Shown here in pieces: positions 60,097-64,000 of a DNA stretch of 64,000 nucleotides (positions are counted from its first letter, which is position 1; the number at the start of each line of letters is the position of its first letter). Source of the stretch: an uncultured Pelagibacteraceae bacterium (lineage in GTDB: Bacteria > Pseudomonadota > Alphaproteobacteria > Pelagibacterales > Pelagibacteraceae); contig CACKOH010000002.1 of the NCBI GenBank assembly GCA_902601785.1, forward strand, positions 59,210 through 123,209, written 5' to 3'. The position numbers and the translations under genes were made by a program. Below the pieces are notes generated by a model, which searched no databases, was not told where the DNA came from, and worked only from the letters and a program-made list of their open reading frames with translations.

Positions 60097-61782
60097 ATGA
60101 GTGATGTTAAATCAGATATCCAAATAGCTCGAGAAGCAAAAATGGAGCCTATAAATGAGGTATTAGCAAAGATAAATGTTCCAGATGAGAGTACTGCTTT
60201 CAGTCCAATGGGACGACACATTGCAAAAATTAATCTGGAGTATTTAAACACATTAAAAGATAAACCAGAAGGGAAACTAATTTTAGTCACTGCAATTACA
60301 CCAACACCTGCTGGTGAAGGAAAAACCACTACTTCAGTTGGTTTAAATGATGGATTAAATAAAATTGGAAAAAAATCTATAGTCTGTTTAAGAGAACCAA
60401 GTCTTGGGCCTTCATTCGGGATGAAGGGTGGTGCTGCTGGAGGAGGTTATGCTCAAGTTGTTCCCATGGAGCAAATTAATTTACATTTTACCGGAGATTT
60501 TCATGCAATTACATCAGCTCATAATTTATTATCAGCATTAATCGACAATCATATCTATTGGGGTAACAAATTAGATATAGATGTAAGACGGGTTGTTTGG
60601 AAAAGAGTTATGGATATGAATGACCGTTCATTAAGATCAATAAATATAAATTTAGGAGGAGTAGCAAATGGTTTTCCTAGGGAAGACGGATTTGATATTA
60701 CAGTTGCTTCGGAAATCATGGCAATTTTCTGCTTATCAAATGATTTGGAAGATTTAGAAAAAAGAATTGGCAATATTACAATTGCTTATACAAGAGATAA
60801 GAAACCAGTTTACGCGAAAGACTTAAAAGCACATGGTCCAATGACTGTATTATTAAAAGATGCGATCAGACCAAATATAACTCAAACATTAGAAAATAAT
60901 CCTGCAATTATTCATGGTGGTCCTTTTGCAAATATTGCACATGGATGTAACTCCGTTATAGCAACTAAAACTGGATTAAAACTTGCAGACTATGTTGTAA
61001 CAGAAGCAGGTTTTGGTGCAGACCTTGGGGCAGAAAAGTTTTTAGATATTAAGTGCAGAAAATCTAATTTAAAACCGAGTTGTGTTGTCATCGTAGCAAC
61101 AATTAGAGCTTTAAAAATGCATGGTGGTGTTGCAAAGGATGACTTAAAAAATGAAAATGTTGAGGCTTTAAAAAAAGGTCTAGTGAATCTTGAAAGACAT
61201 ATAGAAAATGTAAAAAAATTTGGATTACCTGTTGCGATTGCAGTTAATCATTTTATTAAAGATACAGATAGTGAAGTTAAAGCTTTAATTGATTTTTGTA
61301 AAAACTTAGGGGTCAAAGCAAGTTTATGCACACACTGGGCAAATGGTGGTGAAGGAACAAAAGAATTGGCGGCACACGTTGCTGATTTGTGCGAAAAAAA
61401 AGATGTTAAGTTTAATTTTCTTTATGAAAGTAAAGCACCTCTGTTTAAAAAGATAGAAACAATTGCAAAAGAAATTTATAGAGCCGATGAAGTGATTGCT
61501 GATACAAAAATAAGAGATCAATTAAAAGGTTTTGAGGAGGCAGGCTATGGAGAATTGCCAATTTGTGTAGCAAAAACACAATACAGTTTTTCAACTGATC
61601 CAAATCTTAAGGGTGCACCAACAGGCCATGTTTTGCCTGTAAGAGAAATAAGACTTTCGTCAGGTGCTGAATTTATTGTTGTTGTTTGTGGAGCAATTAT
61701 GACTATGCCAGGACTCCCTCGTGTCCCTGCAGCAGACTCTATAAAACTAAATGATAAGGGTGATATCGAAGGATTATTCTAA
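60097..61782 (+). CDS. fhs: Formate-tetrahydrofolate ligase
   Basis: A 561-aa Fhs. The P-loop [16 protein letters not shown] is at about residues 68-83, followed by [41 protein letters not shown]. The C-terminal region has [12 protein letters not shown]. It links formate, ATP and THF; in the reverse direction it yields ATP from formyl-THF. With soxBDAG it processes methylene-THF carbon. Its last 9 b overlap the convergent amidotransferase gene. Confidence 0.96.
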   Translation: MSDVKSDIQIAREAKMEPINEVLAKINVPDESTAFSPMGRHIAKINLEYLNTLKDKPEGKLILVTAITPTPAGEGKTTTSVGLNDGLNKIGKKSIVCLREPSLGPSFGMKGGAAGGGYAQVVPMEQINLHFTGDFHAITSAHNLLSALIDNHIYWGNKLDIDVRRVVWKRVMDMNDRSLRSININLGGVANGFPREDGFDITVASEIMAIFCLSNDLEDLEKRIGNITIAYTRDKKPVYAKDLKAHGPMTVLLKDAIRPNITQTLENNPAIIHGGPFANIAHGCNSVIATKTGLKLADYVVTEAGFGADLGAEKFLDIKCRKSNLKPSCVVIVATIRALKMHGGVAKDDLKNENVEALKKGLVNLERHIENVKKFGLPVAIAVNHFIKDTDSEVKALIDFCKNLGVKASLCTHWANGGEGTKELAAHVADLCEKKDVKFNFLYESKAPLFKKIETIAKEIYRADEVIADTKIRDQLKGFEEAGYGELPICVAKTQYSFSTDPNLKGAPTGHVLPVREIRLSSGAEFIVVVCGAIMTMPGLPRVPAADSIKLNDKGDIEGLF

Positions 61783-62562
61783 ATTTAGGAAATTTAACCA
61801 ATTTTCTAATTCCCTCATCCTAGAAATTTTATCAAGCTTCTTATTTTCACTTTCAATATGTTGTATGTGACTGTTAATTTCCGTCTCGTCACTAAAAGCT
61901 TCTTTTTTTAATAGCTTCTCTTTTCTAAAAACAATAATGTTAATCATTTTGTTATATGTAATTTCTGGATGATATTGAAGCCCCCAGATATCACAATCAT
62001 TTACTTTAAAGTTTAAACCTTGAACTTTATTAATTGGATTTGAAGCTAATAATACAGAATTTTGTGGCATGGTAACTACTTCATCAAAATTAAATGCAGG
62101 TGTATTAAATTTTTTTTTTTTATTTTTGTAAAGTGGATGGTCTAATCCCATCTCATTTATTTCAATATCAACTGCAATTCCTTTGTGTGAACCTTTACTG
62201 CCTTTTTTGACCTCACCTCCTGCAGCTGTGACAGCTACTTGCATACCCCAACATATTGCTAAGATTTTTTTAATTTTTTTTTGACATTCTTTCATAAACT
62301 GAATCTGTCTTCTAATTTCAGGAGTGTCGTTATAAATATTTAAGCTACTACCACCCCAAATAAGTCCATCGTAACTGTTCAGATCGTCTATATTTTTTAA
62401 TATATTTTCATCTGATGAAGGATTAACAACATCTGTAGTTAAATCTTTTGTGAAAAAACTAAGACTATCCTTCAAACTTTCAGTATGTGTTTGAATACCT
62501 GCAGATGAAAAATGTTGATTTTCTTCTCTCAAATTTCCTTCAACAATTAATATTTTTTTCAT
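61774..62562 (-). CDS. Class I glutamine amidotransferase-like protein
   Basis: A 262-aa GATase1-domain protein with a complete triad: Cys104 in [10 protein letters not shown], and His198 and Glu200 in LQYHPEI. The N-terminal [20 protein letters not shown] resembles the GMP-synthase-like group that acts on small gamma-glutamyl compounds. In SAR11 context, hydrolysis of a gamma-glutamyl amide from methylamine use is possible (inference). TAATG overlap with the Fe-ADH gene. Confidence 0.8.
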   Translation of the reverse strand: MKKILIVEGNLREENQHFSSAGIQTHTESLKDSLSFFTKDLTTDVVNPSSDENILKNIDDLNSYDGLIWGGSSLNIYNDTPEIRRQIQFMKECQKKIKKILAICWGMQVAVTAAGGEVKKGSKGSHKGIAVDIEINEMGLDHPLYKNKKKKFNTPAFNFDEVVTMPQNSVLLASNPINKVQGLNFKVNDCDIWGLQYHPEITYNKMINIIVFRKEKLLKKEAFSDETEINSHIQHIESENKKLDKISRMRELENWLNFLNLE

Positions 62563-63719
62563 TAAAACAAATTTCCAGAAATGCTTTTTTCATACATTTC
62601 TTTTAAATCCTTTTGATTAATTTTTTTTGGATTTCCTGCAGTAGATGGATCTTCAAAAGCCATTAAAGAGAGTTCATCAAGATTAATATTATTACAGTCC
62701 ATCACATCTGATAATTTGTGAGGTATATTTAAATCTTTTCTTAAATCTAAAATCCATTCTAAAAAACTATCAAAACTTTTATTTAAACTTAAATAATCAC
62801 AAATTTCTAATATCTTGTGTTCTATTTCACTTTTATTAAATGATAATACATATGGCATAAATATTGCATTTGATAAACCATGATGAATGTTAAACTTTGA
62901 GTTAACTGGATGACTTAAAGAATGAATAGCACCAAGACCTTTTTGGAATGCAGTTGAGCCCATCGATGAAGCCGAGAGTAAACTCATTCTTGCTTCAATG
63001 TTTTTTCCATCTTTGTAGGCAGTAATTAAATATTTTTTAATTAATTTAATACCTTCAATTGCAATACCATTTGCCATTGGATGAAAACCTGGCACACAAA
63101 ATGCCTCAAGATTATGTGCTAATGCATCCATACCAGTCGCTGCTGTCAATCTAGGCGAAAGATCCAGAGTTAAAACGGGATCTAAAATAACAATTGATGG
63201 CAACATCTTTGGATGAAAAATAATTTTTTTAACAGCTGTATCTTCATTTATAATTGCTGAAGCCCGTCCAGTTTCAGAGCCTGTTCCAGCTGTTGTAGGT
63301 ATTGCTATAATACTTGGAATTTTAGAGCTTTCAGCTCTTTTCCAATAGTTTCCAATATCCTCAAAATCCCAAATTGGCCTTTCTTGACCGCACATAAATG
63401 CTACTGCCTTACCAACATCAAGTGCACTTCCACCACCAATTGCTATTACACCGTCGCAATTAGATTTTTTATAAACTTTTACACCTTCACCTACATTTTG
63501 ACCTATTGGATTTCCTGAAAAGTTTGAAAAAATTTCCAAATTATTAAATTTTTTTTTTAAATTCTGTAATATATGTTTAATCATATCAAGATTAATTAAA
63601 TCTTTATCAGTAACGAATAATGGATTTGACATTTTTAGTTCTTGGCAGGCATCAACTAGATCATTAATCCTATTTTCGCCTACCCACATCAAAGTTGGGT
63701 AATTCCAATTATGATTCAT
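62562..63719 (-). CDS. Iron-containing alcohol dehydrogenase
   Basis: A 385-aa group III alcohol dehydrogenase. NAD binding is in AIGGGSALDVGKAVAFMCG; metal ligands lie in MDALAHNLEAF, HSLSHPVNSKFNIHHG. AIPTTAGTGSETGRASAI is standard. Oxidises small alcohols, or reduces aldehydes. Published work on SAR11 one-carbon metabolism proposed an Fe-ADH for methanol or formaldehyde; this may be that gene. Divergent from tmm by 77 b. Confidence 0.9.
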   Translation of the reverse strand: MNHNWNYPTLMWVGENRINDLVDACQELKMSNPLFVTDKDLINLDMIKHILQNLKKKFNNLEIFSNFSGNPIGQNVGEGVKVYKKSNCDGVIAIGGGSALDVGKAVAFMCGQERPIWDFEDIGNYWKRAESSKIPSIIAIPTTAGTGSETGRASAIINEDTAVKKIIFHPKMLPSIVILDPVLTLDLSPRLTAATGMDALAHNLEAFCVPGFHPMANGIAIEGIKLIKKYLITAYKDGKNIEARMSLLSASSMGSTAFQKGLGAIHSLSHPVNSKFNIHHGLSNAIFMPYVLSFNKSEIEHKILEICDYLSLNKSFDSFLEWILDLRKDLNIPHKLSDVMDCNNINLDELSLMAFEDPSTAGNPKKINQKDLKEMYEKSISGNLF

Positions 63720-63796
63720 AGTAAATAATAATTTTATTTTTCTTTTTTTTGTTAGTAAGATATATTTATAGAATTATTAATGATAGGAAAATTTAG

Positions 63797-64000
<204 letters not shown>

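Overview
The window looks like chromosomal DNA from a streamlined marine alphaproteobacterium of the SAR11 clade (Pelagibacterales). It is very AT-rich. Genes are packed with intergenic gaps of a few bases or with overlapping stop/start codons; the five-base TAATG overlap occurs at about nine junctions. The gene content fits SAR11: sarcosine oxidase soxBDAG beside formate-THF ligase, a dimethylglycine-dehydrogenase-like protein beside ETF genes, a TRAP transporter, and the 5' end of a trimethylamine monooxygenase (tmm) at the right edge. The taxonomic call is an inference from composition and gene content. I found no tRNA, rRNA, insertion sequence, phage gene or CRISPR array, and no gene-free stretch over 300 bases. 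The largest gaps are 19938-20219 (282 b) and 22901-23074 (174 b).

Layout. 1-1033: the tail of an unknown gene, then two SMR-family membrane proteins flanking a DUF2798 protein. 1040-6259 (minus): DUF952, HisN-like phosphatase, azoreductase, CcdA, PEP carboxylase. 6234-19937: a sugar-acid catabolic island. On the minus strand it holds a xylonate-dehydratase-like enzyme, a 2-hydroxyacid dehydrogenase, TRAP dctPQM, a GarR-like dehydrogenase, an SDR, an FAH-fold hydrolase, a mandelate-racemase-family dehydratase and an SMP-30 lactonase. On the plus strand it holds altronate dehydratase, an EamA transporter and a second HIBADH-family enzyme. The SDR/FAH/MR/SMP-30 set matches the non-phosphorylative L-fuconate-type route ending in pyruvate plus a hydroxy acid. 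19938-23074 holds a possible small RNA with a nine-codon ORF, a cytochrome c'/b561 pair, DUF4396 and a persulfide dioxygenase-like protein. 23075-28145: AzlCD exporter and an iron(III) ABC transporter behind a Fur-like operator. 28207-31633: LysR, AcuI-like reductase, FolE, HisI, DUF2237.

31635-43613 (minus): ETF-QO, EtfA, EtfB and a DMGDH-like protein form an electron-transfer operon. Upstream of it lie an MFS transporter, a crotonase, and a cassette of Rieske oxygenase, methyltransferase, APS-kinase-like and nucleotidyltransferase genes with no pathway I recognise. 43680-45759 (plus): a short MetF and a LigM/DmdA-like demethylase. 45801-49853: Yip1 protein, then a four-gene operon (M19 dipeptidase, an unrecognised 553-aa protein, DUF3726, and a 55-aa double-CxxC protein) that is my best candidate for an undescribed system. 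49946-54860: PurEK, GNAT, cold-shock protein, Asp/Glu racemase, small unknowns, EamA transporter. 54862-64000: soxBDAG, fhs, glutamine amidotransferase, Fe-alcohol dehydrogenase, tmm (partial).

The right half is dominated by breakdown of methylated compounds. Three GcvT-fold proteins (DMGDH-like, LigM/DmdA-like, SoxA) can load one-carbon units onto tetrahydrofolate. MetF and Fhs interconvert or oxidise those units, ETF/ETF-QO takes electrons to quinone, and Tmm begins methylamine use.
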